The position numbers were made by a program, and so were the translations under genes. Positions 1 through 8,060 of a DNA stretch of 24,118 nt are shown piece after piece. The first letter of the stretch is position 1. Each line of letters opens with the position of its first letter. The notes below the pieces were generated by a model. It did not search any database. It saw only the letters and a program-made list of their open reading frames with translations, and had not been told where the DNA came from. The DNA comes from Lachnospiraceae bacterium AM93-12TA (GTDB lineage Bacteria > Bacillota > Clostridia > Lachnospirales > Lachnospiraceae). Where the stretch lies: contig JAQERH010000041.1 of NCBI GenBank assembly GCA_027698105.1, positions 1 through 24,118 of the forward strand. The letters run 5' to 3'.

Positions 1-13
1 AAAGATTTTCCCT

Positions 14-42
14 CCCCCTGCATAGCAGGGGGTTTATTTTTT
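14..42 (+). terminator. Rho-independent terminator of a gene left of the window
   Basis: An 8-bp GC-rich stem (CCCCCTGC at 14-21 with GCAGGGGG at 25-32) closes a three-base loop and is followed by a T-rich run at 33-42. The T-run lies on the plus strand, so it terminates a rightward transcript that begins outside the window. Confidence 0.8.
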
Positions 43-57
43 CTGTGACACAATCAA

Positions 58-99
58 AAAAAGTATCCATTTTGAAACACTCAAAATAGATACTTTTTT
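58..99. terminator. Bidirectional terminator, closing the PrpR-type regulator gene
   Basis: The arms AAAAGTATCcATTTTGA and TCAAAATaGATACTTTTT form a long AT-rich hairpin with an A-run on the left and a T-run on the right. It can therefore act in both directions. It sits about 20 bp past the stop of the minus-strand regulator gene. Confidence 0.75.
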
Positions 100-120
100 A
101 TAAAATTCAGTTTTATTCTG

Positions 121-2058
121 TTATGTGAGCAGATGCTGCTCTTTCATAATTCTCCATATGGTAGTGCGGCTTATCCCTAAGAGCGATGCAAGCTTTTCAT
201 TAGAATAAGAAAAGGTGCGCTTCAGCTCAGTGATAATCTCTTTGCCTGCCTCATTGTGTTCAAGTCCTTTGGAAGCATCGAAATGATACCGTTCTAATAT
301 ATCCCGAAGCAGCCGTTCTTCTCCAATGGATTTAATGATGATCTGCCGGACGGCTTTTTCATCTCTGCGCTCTCCGGAACGGACGTAAAGCTGAAACCGC
401 TCGCACACATTCTGCAGCTCTCTGACATTTCCAGGCCAGGAATACATTCTGAGCACAGAAAAAACAGGAGAAAAATCTGATATTTCGCTGCACACAGAGC
501 TGTCCTTTTTTTCAAGCATGTCTAAAAAAATCTCACAGATATCATTCTCCCGATCTTTCAAAGAAGGAAGCTTCAGCTCCAGCACATTCAGCCGGTAAAG
601 CAGATCTTTACGAAATGTGCTGTTGTCCTTGCAGTAAACATTTTTATTCGTGGCTGAAATCACTCGCACATCGATATTCAGAATCTTTTTCCCGCCGAGA
701 CGCATCACTTCTTTTTCCTGGATAACTCTCAAAAGCTTGGCCTGAAGAGAACTGTTCATTTCTCCAATTTCATCCAAAAAGATCGTTCCGCCGTTAGCCG
801 CCTCAAAAAGGCCTTCCTTTCCGCCTCTTTTTCCGCCTGTAAACGTACCGTCTTCATAGCCAAACAGCTCACTTTCCAGAAGGCTCTCAGGCAGGGCAGA
901 GCAGTTAATCGCCACAAACGGACCGTTTGACCGGTCGCTGTGGTTGTGAATGCTTTGCGCGAATAATTCTTTTCCCGTTCCTGTATCTCCCAGTATCATA
1001 ATAGACGCGTCAGATTTGGAAAAGATCTTAGCCTCGTTTATGACTGTCCGTATAATTTTACTGCTGCCTACAATATCCTTAAAGATGGCAGAAGCACTGA
1101 AACCTGTATAATCATTCTTGAACGCGTTTTTTCTGTTATACTCTAATTCTGCCTTTTTAGTGTCAGAAAGATTCGATACCATACTGACCGCGCCTATAAT
1201 TTTATGATTGCTTCTAATCTGTGTCTGGTTATCTATCACCTTCGTGCCGTTCAGCTTATAGACGATGCTCTTGTTTTCAAACTCCTCCTGCAGCGCATCC
1301 TTCAGAGTATTGTCAGGAAAAACATCCTTAATGTACTGTCCAATCGCCGATTGCTGCTTGACGCCGAATAACGTCTCTGCGACCTTATTGAAGCTGACAA
1401 TTTTCCCCGCCCCATCTATAATGGTAATAGCACTGTTGGAATATTTTACAAAGGTGTTGATAAGCTCATTTTTAAGCCGTTTCTTTCTGCTTTCCTCAAC
1501 CAGATACTTGGCCTCATAAATCGCGTTAATCACCGCTCCGTCGCCGGAACAGATAAGGACGCAGGATCTCTGGTGCTTAAATGCAACTTCGTTGGTATAC
1601 GCTGTTCCAATCAGCACGTCAGCCCGGCTTTCTTTCACAATCTCCTCCAGCTCCGAGATATCATTATATTCGATGACGCGTATTGTCACGTTCATCATCT
1701 GTCCTATTGCCTTGAATTCCTCAGGAACTTCTGTTATCGGATCTCCATGCGCCACGATGATATCAATACTGCTTCCAATCTGCCTGGCAATATGAACCGC
1801 TCTGACATAATCGTACAGGGAGATCCTGATATCTACAATCGGGATCGTGAAGTGTTCTCTTATATACTTGGTATTAGCACCTCTGGCAACAATTACGTCA
1901 ATTCCGTCATTAATTGCTTCTTCAAGGAAGCTGTGCATATGCGGCGCTACTCCATTTACAATCGTTAGGTCTATACTTTTATCCAGCTTACTGATGGCCT
2001 GCTGCGTAAGGAAGCTGTGATCACCATAAGTAAGACATAGCAGTTTGATTTTCTCCAC
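121..2058 (-). CDS. PrpR-type sigma-54-dependent transcriptional activator
   Basis: A 645-residue enhancer-binding protein that would activate RNA polymerase containing sigma-54. Domains in order: a PrpR_N-like sensor (about 1-190), a PAS domain (about 200-305), a sigma-54 AAA+ module (about 325-560) and a C-terminal Fis-type helix-turn-helix (about 619-640). Visible motifs are Walker A GDTGTGKE at 357-364, the sigma-54 contact loop GTFTGG at 404-409 (a variant of GAFTGA), Walker B GTIFLDEIGE at 424-433 and an arginine-finger segment RKDLLYRL at 483-490. The start codon is GTG with a weak ribosome-binding site; no better in-frame start is present. It lies 51 bp downstream of prs and may be co-transcribed with it. 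I found no convincing -24/-12 promoter in the window, so its targets are probably to the left. The ligand is unknown; PrpR itself senses 2-methylcitrate, but clostridial paralogues vary. Confidence 0.9.
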   Translation of the reverse strand: MEKIKLLCLTYGDHSFLTQQAISKLDKSIDLTIVNGVAPHMHSFLEEAINDGIDVIVARGANTKYIREHFTIPIVDIRISLYDYVRAVHIARQIGSSIDIIVAHGDPITEVPEEFKAIGQMMNVTIRVIEYNDISELEEIVKESRADVLIGTAYTNEVAFKHQRSCVLICSGDGAVINAIYEAKYLVEESRKKRLKNELINTFVKYSNSAITIIDGAGKIVSFNKVAETLFGVKQQSAIGQYIKDVFPDNTLKDALQEEFENKSIVYKLNGTKVIDNQTQIRSNHKIIGAVSMVSNLSDTKKAELEYNRKNAFKNDYTGFSASAIFKDIVGSSKIIRTVINEAKIFSKSDASIMILGDTGTGKELFAQSIHNHSDRSNGPFVAINCSALPESLLESELFGYEDGTFTGGKRGGKEGLFEAANGGTIFLDEIGEMNSSLQAKLLRVIQEKEVMRLGGKKILNIDVRVISATNKNVYCKDNSTFRKDLLYRLNVLELKLPSLKDRENDICEIFLDMLEKKDSSVCSEISDFSPVFSVLRMYSWPGNVRELQNVCERFQLYVRSGERRDEKAVRQIIIKSIGEERLLRDILERYHFDASKGLEHNEAGKEIITELKRTFSYSNEKLASLLGISRTTIWRIMKEQHLLT

Positions 2059-2109
2059 AATATTCAGCCTGTTTTCCTGTCCAGCGTTTCCAAAAAGATA
2101 CTTCTCGTT

Positions 2110-3291
2110 CTAGTCCCTGATGCCTGCCTTATATTTCTCTACCAGACGGTTAATTCTTCCCGTTGGATTTAACAGCTCGCTTAAAGAGGCGTCATGGTTT
2201 AAATTGTCGATAATCAGGGCAATGTACTTGCTCATATCCACATCAATATAGTATGGTCTGGAGAGCAGATCTGCTGACTGGTAAATCAGGTTTGTAGTCA
2301 GAATCCGGTCAATGACTCCATTCTCATAGTACTCGTCAAACTTCTGAAGTCCGTTTGTAAACAGACCGAAGGTGGCGCAGACAAATACCTTTCTGGCCTT
2401 TCTTCTCTTTAACTCCTTAGCCACATCCAGCATGCTCTCTCCGGAGGAAATCATATCGTCTACAATGATGACATCCTTGCCTTCTACGCTGCTTCCCAGG
2501 AACTCATGGGCTACAATCGGATTTCTTCCGTTGACAATCTTCGTATAATCGCGGCGCTTATAGAACATACCCATATCAAGTCCCAGCACATTGGCAAAGT
2601 ACACAGCGCGGCGCATTCCGCCCTCATCCGGGCTGATGACCATCATGTGATCATTGTCAATCTGAAGCTCCTTCTCATGCTTTAACAGATGCTTAATGAA
2701 CTGGTAGATTGGCTGGACTGTCTCAAATCCCTTTAACGGAATCGCATTCTGGACTCTTGGGTCATGGGCGTCAAAGGTAATAATGTTCTCCACACCCATA
2801 TCCACAATCTCCTGAAGAGCCAGAGCGCAGTCTAAGGACTCACGGCCTGTCCGCTTATGCTGGCGGCTCTCATAGAGGAACGGCATAATGACGTTGATTC
2901 TTCTGGCCTTTCCTCCTACAGCGGCGATCACTCTCTTTAAATCCTGGAAATGATCGTCCGGAGACATATGATTAACCATTCCATTCAGGGAATAGGTCAG
3001 GTTATGATTGCACACATCTACTAAAATATAAATATCATCTCCGCGGACTGATTCGTTCAGAGCGGCCTTTCCCTCTCCGGAGCCAAAACGAGGCGTGCTG
3101 GCGGAAATAATATAGGAATCTCTCTGGTACCCGGCAAAGGCAATCGTAGATTTGTGCTCGCTTTCCCGCTCCCTGCGCCAGTCAGACAGATATTTATCAA
3201 CCTTTTCTCCCATAGCTCTGCAGCTCTTCAGGGGAATCAGACCTAAAGGCCCCACAGGAATCGTATCAATAATCTTCTCTTCGTACAGCAT
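2110..3291 (-). CDS. prs: Ribose-phosphate pyrophosphokinase (PRPP synthetase)
   Basis: Makes phosphoribosyl pyrophosphate from ribose 5-phosphate and ATP in the cytosol, feeding nucleotide, histidine, tryptophan and NAD synthesis. It has the two-lobed phosphoribosyltransferase layout. Visible features are the ATP-binding segment around YESRQHKRTGRES (140-152), the metal/ATP residues in DAHDPRVQ (174-181), the pyrophosphate loop PDEGGMRRA (221-229), a KRRDY segment at 245-249 matching the catalytic flexible loop, and the PRPP loop VDDMISSGES (277-286). At 393 residues it is longer than the usual 310-320; the extra length is at the N-terminus and within the N-lobe, as in the long clostridial form. 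The ATG is preceded by GGGAGG. It lies 60 bp downstream of the dnaC-like gene on the same strand. Confidence 0.93.
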   Translation of the reverse strand: MLYEEKIIDTIPVGPLGLIPLKSCRAMGEKVDKYLSDWRRERESEHKSTIAFAGYQRDSYIISASTPRFGSGEGKAALNESVRGDDIYILVDVCNHNLTYSLNGMVNHMSPDDHFQDLKRVIAAVGGKARRINVIMPFLYESRQHKRTGRESLDCALALQEIVDMGVENIITFDAHDPRVQNAIPLKGFETVQPIYQFIKHLLKHEKELQIDNDHMMVISPDEGGMRRAVYFANVLGLDMGMFYKRRDYTKIVNGRNPIVAHEFLGSSVEGKDVIIVDDMISSGESMLDVAKELKRRKARKVFVCATFGLFTNGLQKFDEYYENGVIDRILTTNLIYQSADLLSRPYYIDVDMSKYIALIIDNLNHDASLSELLNPTGRINRLVEKYKAGIRD

Positions 3292-3351
3292 GTTTTTCCT
3301 CCCACGTGTCAGTAAAATACTTCTTCTTTATATCATTTAACCTGCCCTGCG

Positions 3352-4347
3352 TCAACCCCGCCCCAGAAGCTTTTTCCGGATCCGGATATCCTCCCCGTAA
3401 AAGGGGATTACCGTATACTGGCTGATAATCCTGGACATGACCCGGTCTGTAAATTCATCTCTCATCTCATTGACCGGAAGATTAGTGGAAATGATAGTCC
3501 CCTTCTTCCTGTTCAGCCGTTCGTTGACACAGTAAAACAGCTGGGAGGTGGTGAAGGCGTTTACAAGTTCTGTACCCAGATCGTCAATAATCAGCAAATC
3601 ACAGTCTAACAGATACATGGACCGGTCTCTGTCCTCCTCTGTGGAATCATAGTCAAACCGTTCCTTTGAAAAAATCTCATACATCTTCACTGCCGGAAGA
3701 TAAACGACAGAATATCCCTGATCCAGCAGTTCCTTGGCAATGCAGTTACTCAAAAAGGTTTTTCCCAGTCCTGTCTTTCCTGTAAAAAGCAGATTGTCCT
3801 TGCTTTCCCCGAAATGCTCCACATAGGCTCTGCAGAGGGATACCACCTGCTTCATATATTCCCTGGCTGTCTTTTTGCTTCTGGGATCCGGCTTCGTATC
3901 ATCAAAGTATTCATAGGAAAAGGTGCTGAAATTTTCCCTGTTTAAAATCTCTCTGATATTGGACTGATCATAGAGAAGAGCAATCTCTCTTTTCTTAAAG
4001 CAGCTGCATTTGCGGCCGTCTGCGTATCCTGTGTCCCGGCAGATCGGACAGTCGTAGCGAAGCTCCAGATAATCTGCCGGATAACCATAGGCTGTAAGCA
4101 GTACCTGACGCTCCTCGCACAGATCTGCAATCCGCTGCTTCAGCCCCCTGGCTGCTCTGTCATCCCCGGCCAGAAGCTGTCTGGCGCTTTTTACTGCCGA
4201 GGAGGCTATCTCTTCATTCAGCTCCTTGACAGCCGGAATCTTCTGGTAAATCTCCTCCCGCCGTCTGTCCAGTTCGTGCTTCTGGCGAAGCTGGGTCTGG
4301 TTGTAAATGCGCATAATGGAATCATACTGGGAATTACTCAGTGCCAT
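3352..4347 (-). CDS. DnaC/DnaI-type replicative helicase loader (ATP-binding)
   Basis: A 331-residue AAA+ protein expected to load the replicative DnaB-type helicase onto DNA at initiation or restart. The N-terminal part (1-95) is helical and rich in charge. It is followed by a four-cysteine zinc-ribbon-like motif (C100, C103, C114, C116), as in DnaI-type loaders. The ATPase part has Walker A GKTGLGKT at 190-197, Walker B LLIIDDLG at 251-258, a sensor-1-like TIISTN at 284-289 and likely arginine-finger residues in DRVMSRI (301-307). The ATG has an AGGAGG site directly upstream. The gene overlaps the end of the dnaD-like gene by 14 bp, indicating translational coupling of the two primosome components. 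Confidence 0.92.
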   Translation of the reverse strand: MALSNSQYDSIMRIYNQTQLRQKHELDRRREEIYQKIPAVKELNEEIASSAVKSARQLLAGDDRAARGLKQRIADLCEERQVLLTAYGYPADYLELRYDCPICRDTGYADGRKCSCFKKREIALLYDQSNIREILNRENFSTFSYEYFDDTKPDPRSKKTAREYMKQVVSLCRAYVEHFGESKDNLLFTGKTGLGKTFLSNCIAKELLDQGYSVVYLPAVKMYEIFSKERFDYDSTEEDRDRSMYLLDCDLLIIDDLGTELVNAFTTSQLFYCVNERLNRKKGTIISTNLPVNEMRDEFTDRVMSRIISQYTVIPFYGEDIRIRKKLLGRG

Positions 4348-5452
4348 GTTTTCCTCCTGTGCTGTCAGACTGTCCCGAAGCAGCTCCTCCGTCTCCGGAA
4401 TTAATCATGCTCCAGATCATCTCGTCGTAATTATAGCCGTGCTCCTCCAGATTGTGGAAACGGTTTCCAGTCCTCTTCTTCTCCGCCTGTCCGCCGTTTT
4501 TCCCCTCTCTGGCCTTTTTCTCCTTCCGCAGTCTCGTCACGTTCTCCACGTCCCTCATAGTCCGCACACCGGCCCGGCTCCATTCCGTCAGAATCGTATC
4601 TGTATACTGAAAGCTGGGCTTATGAATGGCCGCCATGGTACGGCTGCAGGCCTCCACCACAATCTCCCTGGTAAAGCCGAAAGCTCCAAACCATTTATCC
4701 ATCAGATCTATCTCGCTGTCTGCCGGATTTCTTCCTGACAGTCCGAATGCCCGCATTACGGCAAAAATATCCTTTTTATATCCCATGGACTGGGTTTTCG
4801 CCTCCTCAGCTGTCTTAAAGCCTCTTTCATGCCAGTTAAGCCCTACCTTCTCGATATAGCGGATACTGGTGTGGCCATTCTGGGCGCAGGACTCTACCAG
4901 ATACTCCAGAAGCTCAGCCGGCATATGAAGTTCTCCGTAAAGGTGGGCAAATACATCGCAGTCCGTGGGAGTGAAGGTTCTGTTTAAATATTTCTGGGCA
5001 ATATAAAGAAGCTGGGAAAACTCCTCGTTTCCCGCCAGACTGCTTATATCTCTGCAGGACCCCTGCCTGTTCTGTTCTGTAGACGGCAGAGAAGAGTGGC
5101 TCTTCATTTCCCTTACAGCATCTCTGTCCAGCGTTTCCCTGACCTCTGTTTCCCTGACCGGCGCTTTGCTGTCAGCTGTCAGGGCAGAGGAGGTGAAAGC
5201 CGCCTGCCTGTTATCCCCAAGCTCCAGGACTCCCTCCTGCTCCCAGTAGATCAGAGCGCGGCGCACATCCGCCTCCGTGTGGTTCAGGGCGTCGGCAATG
5301 GCAGCCACACTGTCTGCCTCCCCGCCGTTTCTTAAAATGTAAAGATAAACCTTTACATACTCCCCGTTGGCTCTGGCCATATACCTGTCTATAAATTCAT
5401 TGGAGACGACAGTCACCCCATGAGCCAGACGATTCCTTATGAAGTTTCCCAT
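4334..5452 (-). CDS. DnaD-domain primosome protein
   Basis: A 372-residue protein of the DnaD/DnaB(Bacillus) primosome family, which binds DNA and DnaA and recruits the helicase loader. The N-terminal 80 residues look like the DnaD winged helix. Two DnaD-type C-terminal domains follow, about 165-235 (starting LLYIAQKYLNRTFTPTD) and about 245-320, ending in a basic tail rich in Lys/Arg. I chose the ATG at 5452, which begins MGNFIRNRLA, because a perfect AGGAGG (plus-strand cctcct at 5460-5465) lies at correct spacing. The upstream in-frame ATG at 5497 would place this site inside the coding sequence. It is the first gene of the dnaD-dnaC pair and its upstream region is packed with DnaA-box-like sequences. 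Confidence 0.88.
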   Translation of the reverse strand: MGNFIRNRLAHGVTVVSNEFIDRYMARANGEYVKVYLYILRNGGEADSVAAIADALNHTEADVRRALIYWEQEGVLELGDNRQAAFTSSALTADSKAPVRETEVRETLDRDAVREMKSHSSLPSTEQNRQGSCRDISSLAGNEEFSQLLYIAQKYLNRTFTPTDCDVFAHLYGELHMPAELLEYLVESCAQNGHTSIRYIEKVGLNWHERGFKTAEEAKTQSMGYKKDIFAVMRAFGLSGRNPADSEIDLMDKWFGAFGFTREIVVEACSRTMAAIHKPSFQYTDTILTEWSRAGVRTMRDVENVTRLRKEKKAREGKNGGQAEKKRTGNRFHNLEEHGYNYDEMIWSMINSGDGGAASGQSDSTGGKHGTE

Positions 5453-5504
5453 CTCTTTTCCTCCTGCCGTTTCATGGTAAATCATGTGTACAGACATCCA
5501 CCTT

Positions 5505-5703
5505 TTATCCCCAGAATCCCATGTGAATATTGTGGATAATGTGGACAGCCCTTTGTCTTTCCTGCTCTGTTTTTGTCCCTTCCTGTCGAAAACCTTGAAT
5601 TTTCAATGTTTTCTGTACAATAGAAACTTTTATTATGTCAATCAAGAAATCCACACTTGCTATCTACATAAAATGTTGAAAACTATGTGGATAATGTGGA
5701 TAA
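5505..5703. promoter_or_regulatory. DnaA-box clusters upstream of dnaD-dnaC
   Basis: The plus strand shows tandem abutting 9-mers matching the DnaA box complement TGTGGATAA. Two are perfect, at 5686-5694 and 5695-5703, ending against the murC stop codon. A triplet lies at 5522-5530 (TGTGAATAT), 5531-5539 (perfect) and 5540-5548 (TGTGGACAG). A reverse-oriented near match, TTATCCCCA, is at 5505-5513, and a weaker AAATCCACA at 5647-5655. Read on the minus strand the perfect copies are TTATCCACA, pointing toward dnaD. Between the clusters is a TTGACA (5636-5641) that could be a -35 box, with only a weak -10 (TACAGA at 5612-5617). I read this as a DnaA-responsive control region for the helicase-loading genes. 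Confidence 0.7.
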
Positions 5704-7101
5704 CTACTGAGAAAGCAGCTCTTCTCCCACGGTCACAATGTCTCCGGCCCCCATAGTTATCAACAAATCCCCGGATTCACAGTTCTTTTTAAGAAATTCT
5801 TCAATTTCTGAAAATGTCTGAAAATACCAGGTTTTTGTTCCAAGCTTCTCAATTCTTTCCGCAATATCTCTGGAGCTTACCCCCAGTGTATCTGTCTCTC
5901 TGGCAGCATAGATCTCTGCCAGCACTACACGATCCGCCATGGAAAGAGCCTCGGCAAACTCATCTAAAAATGCCTTGGTTCTGGTGTAGGTGTGAGGCTG
6001 GAATACGCACCATATCTGCTTATGGGGATAATTAGACGCAGTCTTTAAAGTCGCCTGAATCTCCTGGGGATGATGGGCATAATCGTCAATCACTGTGATT
6101 CCGTTAAACTCTCCCTTCTTTTCAAAGCGGCGTTTGGTTCCTGTAAAATTCAGAAGCCCTCTCTTTACCGCCTCCATGGAGATACCTGCTGTGAGAGCTG
6201 CTGCAATCGCTGCAAGGGCATTGTACACATTGTGCTCGCCGCCCACGCCAAGACTTACCGTATCCTTCCTTACGCCATCCTCATACAGATCGAAAGACGG
6301 CCTTGCAAGCTCATCATAGGTAATAGAACCGGCGCTGTAACTGCACGCCCGGTCTGTTCCTACCGTAATTACCTTTCCACTGACGTTTTTCACTATCTCC
6401 TGCCAATTTTCAATATCGCCGTTAATAATAATGCTTCCCTGGGCTGGAACCTTCTCTGCAAAAAGGGCGAAGGAGCGGCGGATATCAGCCAGATCCTTGA
6501 AAAAGTCCAGATGATCCTCCTCAATATTCAGAATCAGCGCCATGGTAGGGAAAAACTCCAGAAAGCTGTTGGTATACTCGCAGGCCTCTGTGATGAAAAA
6601 TTCCGGTCCTCCCACCCGGATATTTCCTCCAATAGACGGAAGAATTCCTCCCACAGAGATAGTAGGATCTGCCTGGGCAGCCAAGAAAATTTCAGACAGC
6701 ATGGAGGTGGTGGTCGTCTTTCCATGGGTTCCGGCCACTGCAATCGCTTCCTTATAATTACGCATCATTTCTCCCAGAAGAACCGCTCTGGATATCATGG
6801 AAATGCCTGCCTGCTGCGCTGCCTGAAACTCTGGATTATCGGGATGAATGGCAGCTGTGTAAACCACCGCGTCCACCGCGCCTCCCATCTCCTGTGCTGC
6901 TGCGATATTTTCCGCCTTCTGGCCAATATAGACAGAAGCTCCTCTGCCTCTCAGATGAGATGTCAGCTCGCTTTCCTTTGAATCAGAGCCGGAAATTTTA
7001 AATCCTTCGTCCATCAGGATCTCGGCCAGGCCGCTCATGCTGATGCCTCCAATTCCCATAAAATAAATGTGCTGCGGTTTATTAAAATCAATTTGATACA
7101 T
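5704..7101 (-). CDS. murC: UDP-N-acetylmuramate--L-alanine ligase
   Basis: Cytosolic Mur ligase that adds L-alanine to UDP-MurNAc with ATP, the first amino-acid step of peptidoglycan synthesis. The 465-residue length fits MurC. Visible features are the N-terminal Rossmann-like UDP-MurNAc domain beginning IYFMGIGGISMSGLA, the ATP loop GTHGKTTTT at 124-132, the TEACEY segment, NIEEDHLD in the central domain, and a C-terminal ligase domain with DDYAHHP and FQPHTYTRTK. I start it at the ATG at 7101 because AAAGGTGG lies about 8 bases upstream; the longer frame would begin at a GTG inside that ribosome-binding site. It has its own promoter. It ends directly against the DnaA-box cluster before dnaD, with no visible terminator between them. 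Confidence 0.95.
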   Translation of the reverse strand: MYQIDFNKPQHIYFMGIGGISMSGLAEILMDEGFKISGSDSKESELTSHLRGRGASVYIGQKAENIAAAQEMGGAVDAVVYTAAIHPDNPEFQAAQQAGISMISRAVLLGEMMRNYKEAIAVAGTHGKTTTTSMLSEIFLAAQADPTISVGGILPSIGGNIRVGGPEFFITEACEYTNSFLEFFPTMALILNIEEDHLDFFKDLADIRRSFALFAEKVPAQGSIIINGDIENWQEIVKNVSGKVITVGTDRACSYSAGSITYDELARPSFDLYEDGVRKDTVSLGVGGEHNVYNALAAIAAALTAGISMEAVKRGLLNFTGTKRRFEKKGEFNGITVIDDYAHHPQEIQATLKTASNYPHKQIWCVFQPHTYTRTKAFLDEFAEALSMADRVVLAEIYAARETDTLGVSSRDIAERIEKLGTKTWYFQTFSEIEEFLKKNCESGDLLITMGAGDIVTVGEELLSQ

Positions 7102-7138
7102 AGATAGTTCCACCTTTTCTATTCAAAATGTTTCTTTC

Positions 7139-7167
7139 ATTTAACTGCTTTTACAGAGAAATGTCAA
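7139..7167 (-). promoter_or_regulatory. Promoter of murC
   Basis: On the minus strand a perfect TTGACA (plus 7162-7167) is separated by 17 bp from TTAAAT (plus 7139-7144), about 30 bp upstream of the murC ribosome-binding site. It lies between the queT terminator and murC. Confidence 0.65.
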
Positions 7168-7176
7168 CCTATACAA

Positions 7177-7215
7177 GAAAAGCTGCAAAAGCCAGCCCGG
7201 CCTTTACAGCTTTTC
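7177..7215 (-). terminator. Terminator of queT
   Basis: GAAAAGCTG (7177-7185) pairs with CAGCTTTTC (7207-7215), and inner AAAGCC/GGCCTTT segments extend the stem. Read leftward, the 3' side contributes TTTT followed by CTTGT. It lies about 50 bp after the queT stop codon and upstream of the murC promoter. Confidence 0.65.
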
Positions 7216-7263
7216 GTATCGTTCTTAAATCTCTTTATCCTGTCTGAGAGGCCGGTAAACGCT

Positions 7264-7767
7264 CTACGCTGCGCTCACTCCTCTGAAAATCATATGCTTA
7301 TAACGCTCCAGTGCGCGGATTAAAACGCTCCCCAGAACTCCCACAGCCAGAACCTCACCGATTCCCACTGTCACCATAGCCACAGGAATCAGATCCGTGG
7401 ATCCATAGGCATACCGCAACACCCATGGAATGATCACTGCATTAGAAAGAATGGGGGGAAGCAGTACCATAAAGCGGCTTCTTCTGAGGGCATAGGAACC
7501 TATTGCCCCAATCAGAGTGGCAATGCTTCCAAAGATCACGTCCATAGTCATGGCTCCAGCCATAAGGTTGGACAGCAGGCAGCCGATAAACAGGCCGGGA
7601 ACCGCCGCCGGAGTAAAATACGGAAGCACGCACAGCGCCTCTGAAATCCTGAACTGTATCGGGCCGAAGCTGATAGGCATAAACATCATGGTCAGCGCAA
7701 TGTAAATAGCTGCAATAGCTGCGCTGTAGGTCAGCAGGTACACAGATTTCTTGTTTCTCTCGTTCAT
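7264..7767 (-). CDS. queT: QueT-family queuosine-precursor transporter
   Basis: A 167-residue integral membrane protein with about five or six hydrophobic segments and the family-typical stretch SEALCVLPYFTPAAVPGLF followed by GCLLSNL. QueT proteins are the substrate-binding (S) component type that import queuine or preQ1-like precursors of the tRNA nucleoside queuosine, usually with an ECF energy module encoded elsewhere. The ATG is preceded by AAAGGAG. The gene stands alone, with its own extended -10 promoter and a structured leader of about 115 nt, and it has its own terminator. The role in queuosine uptake is from the family; the leader RNA supports it independently. Confidence 0.88.
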   Translation of the reverse strand: MNERNKKSVYLLTYSAAIAAIYIALTMMFMPISFGPIQFRISEALCVLPYFTPAAVPGLFIGCLLSNLMAGAMTMDVIFGSIATLIGAIGSYALRRSRFMVLLPPILSNAVIIPWVLRYAYGSTDLIPVAMVTVGIGEVLAVGVLGSVLIRALERYKHMIFRGVSAA

Positions 7768-7886
7768 ATTCAGTTTTCTCCTTTAGTTTTGTTTTACGAG
7801 TGGAAGGTCGCGAACACTCGATTCATTTTACGCCGGAAATCGGCGGAAAGCCCTGTAAGACCTTGTTTTTATGGGCTTTTCAACGG
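7768..7886 (-). ncRNA. Structured queT leader, candidate preQ1-type riboswitch
   Basis: The predicted transcript carries an A-rich loop closed by GAAAAGCCC/GGGCUUUC (plus 7873-7881 with 7846-7853), then a CGCCG/CGGCG hairpin (7831-7845), then a CGAGUG/CACUCG hairpin (7797-7820). The first loop contains AAGGUC (plus 7859-7864), exactly complementary to GACCUU in the third loop (plus 7804-7809), giving a 6-bp pseudoknot or kissing contact across an embedded hairpin. CCUU in that loop can instead pair with AAGG of the ribosome-binding site. An A-rich tail ending AAAACUAA precedes the site, as in preQ1 aptamers. The context plus the fold suggest a queuosine-precursor sensor; the exact class (I, II, III or new) is unresolved. 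Confidence 0.5.
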
Positions 7887-7891
7887 GTTAG

Positions 7892-7920
7892 AGTATAGCA
7901 TAGATTTTGCCAGGGTGCAA
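7892..7920 (-). promoter_or_regulatory. Promoter of queT
   Basis: On the minus strand TTGCAC (plus 7915-7920), a 17-bp spacer ending in TGC, and TATACT (plus 7892-7897) form a strong extended -10 promoter. A 7-bp inverted repeat GCCAGGG/CCCTGGC (7909-7915 and 7930-7936) surrounds the -35 box and could be an operator. Confidence 0.75.
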
Positions 7921-8060
7921 GAGTTTCCTCCCTGGCTGAACACTGAACTGTGTCTCCATTAAAAAATCTCAAGTCTCTAACAAATCTGCCCATTTTTAGG
8001 TAAATAAAACTATTTATAGGTAAGATAAATAACTCATATAGAACTATAGAAAATACCACT
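7921..8060. other. Intergenic boundary of the AT-rich block
   Basis: No gene is visible here. Base composition shifts from mixed to strongly AT-rich near 7960. TAGGTAA occurs at 7997-8003 and again at 8017-8023, exactly 20 bp apart (two helical turns), with similar AT-rich sequence after each copy. TATAGAA occurs at 8037-8043 and 8045-8051. These repeats lie upstream of the opp promoter and are candidate regulator sites. Confidence 0.5.

Noticed and set aside
1573..1968. Plus-strand 131-codon frame inside the PrpR-type gene
   Set aside because: It is antisense to a well-supported gene with clear domains, lacks a ribosome-binding site and shows no recognisable protein features.
6070..6981. 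Plus-strand 303-codon frame antisense to murC
   Set aside because: It is long but lies fully inside murC, is rich in Cys, His and Arg as frame shadows often are, and has no ribosome-binding site.
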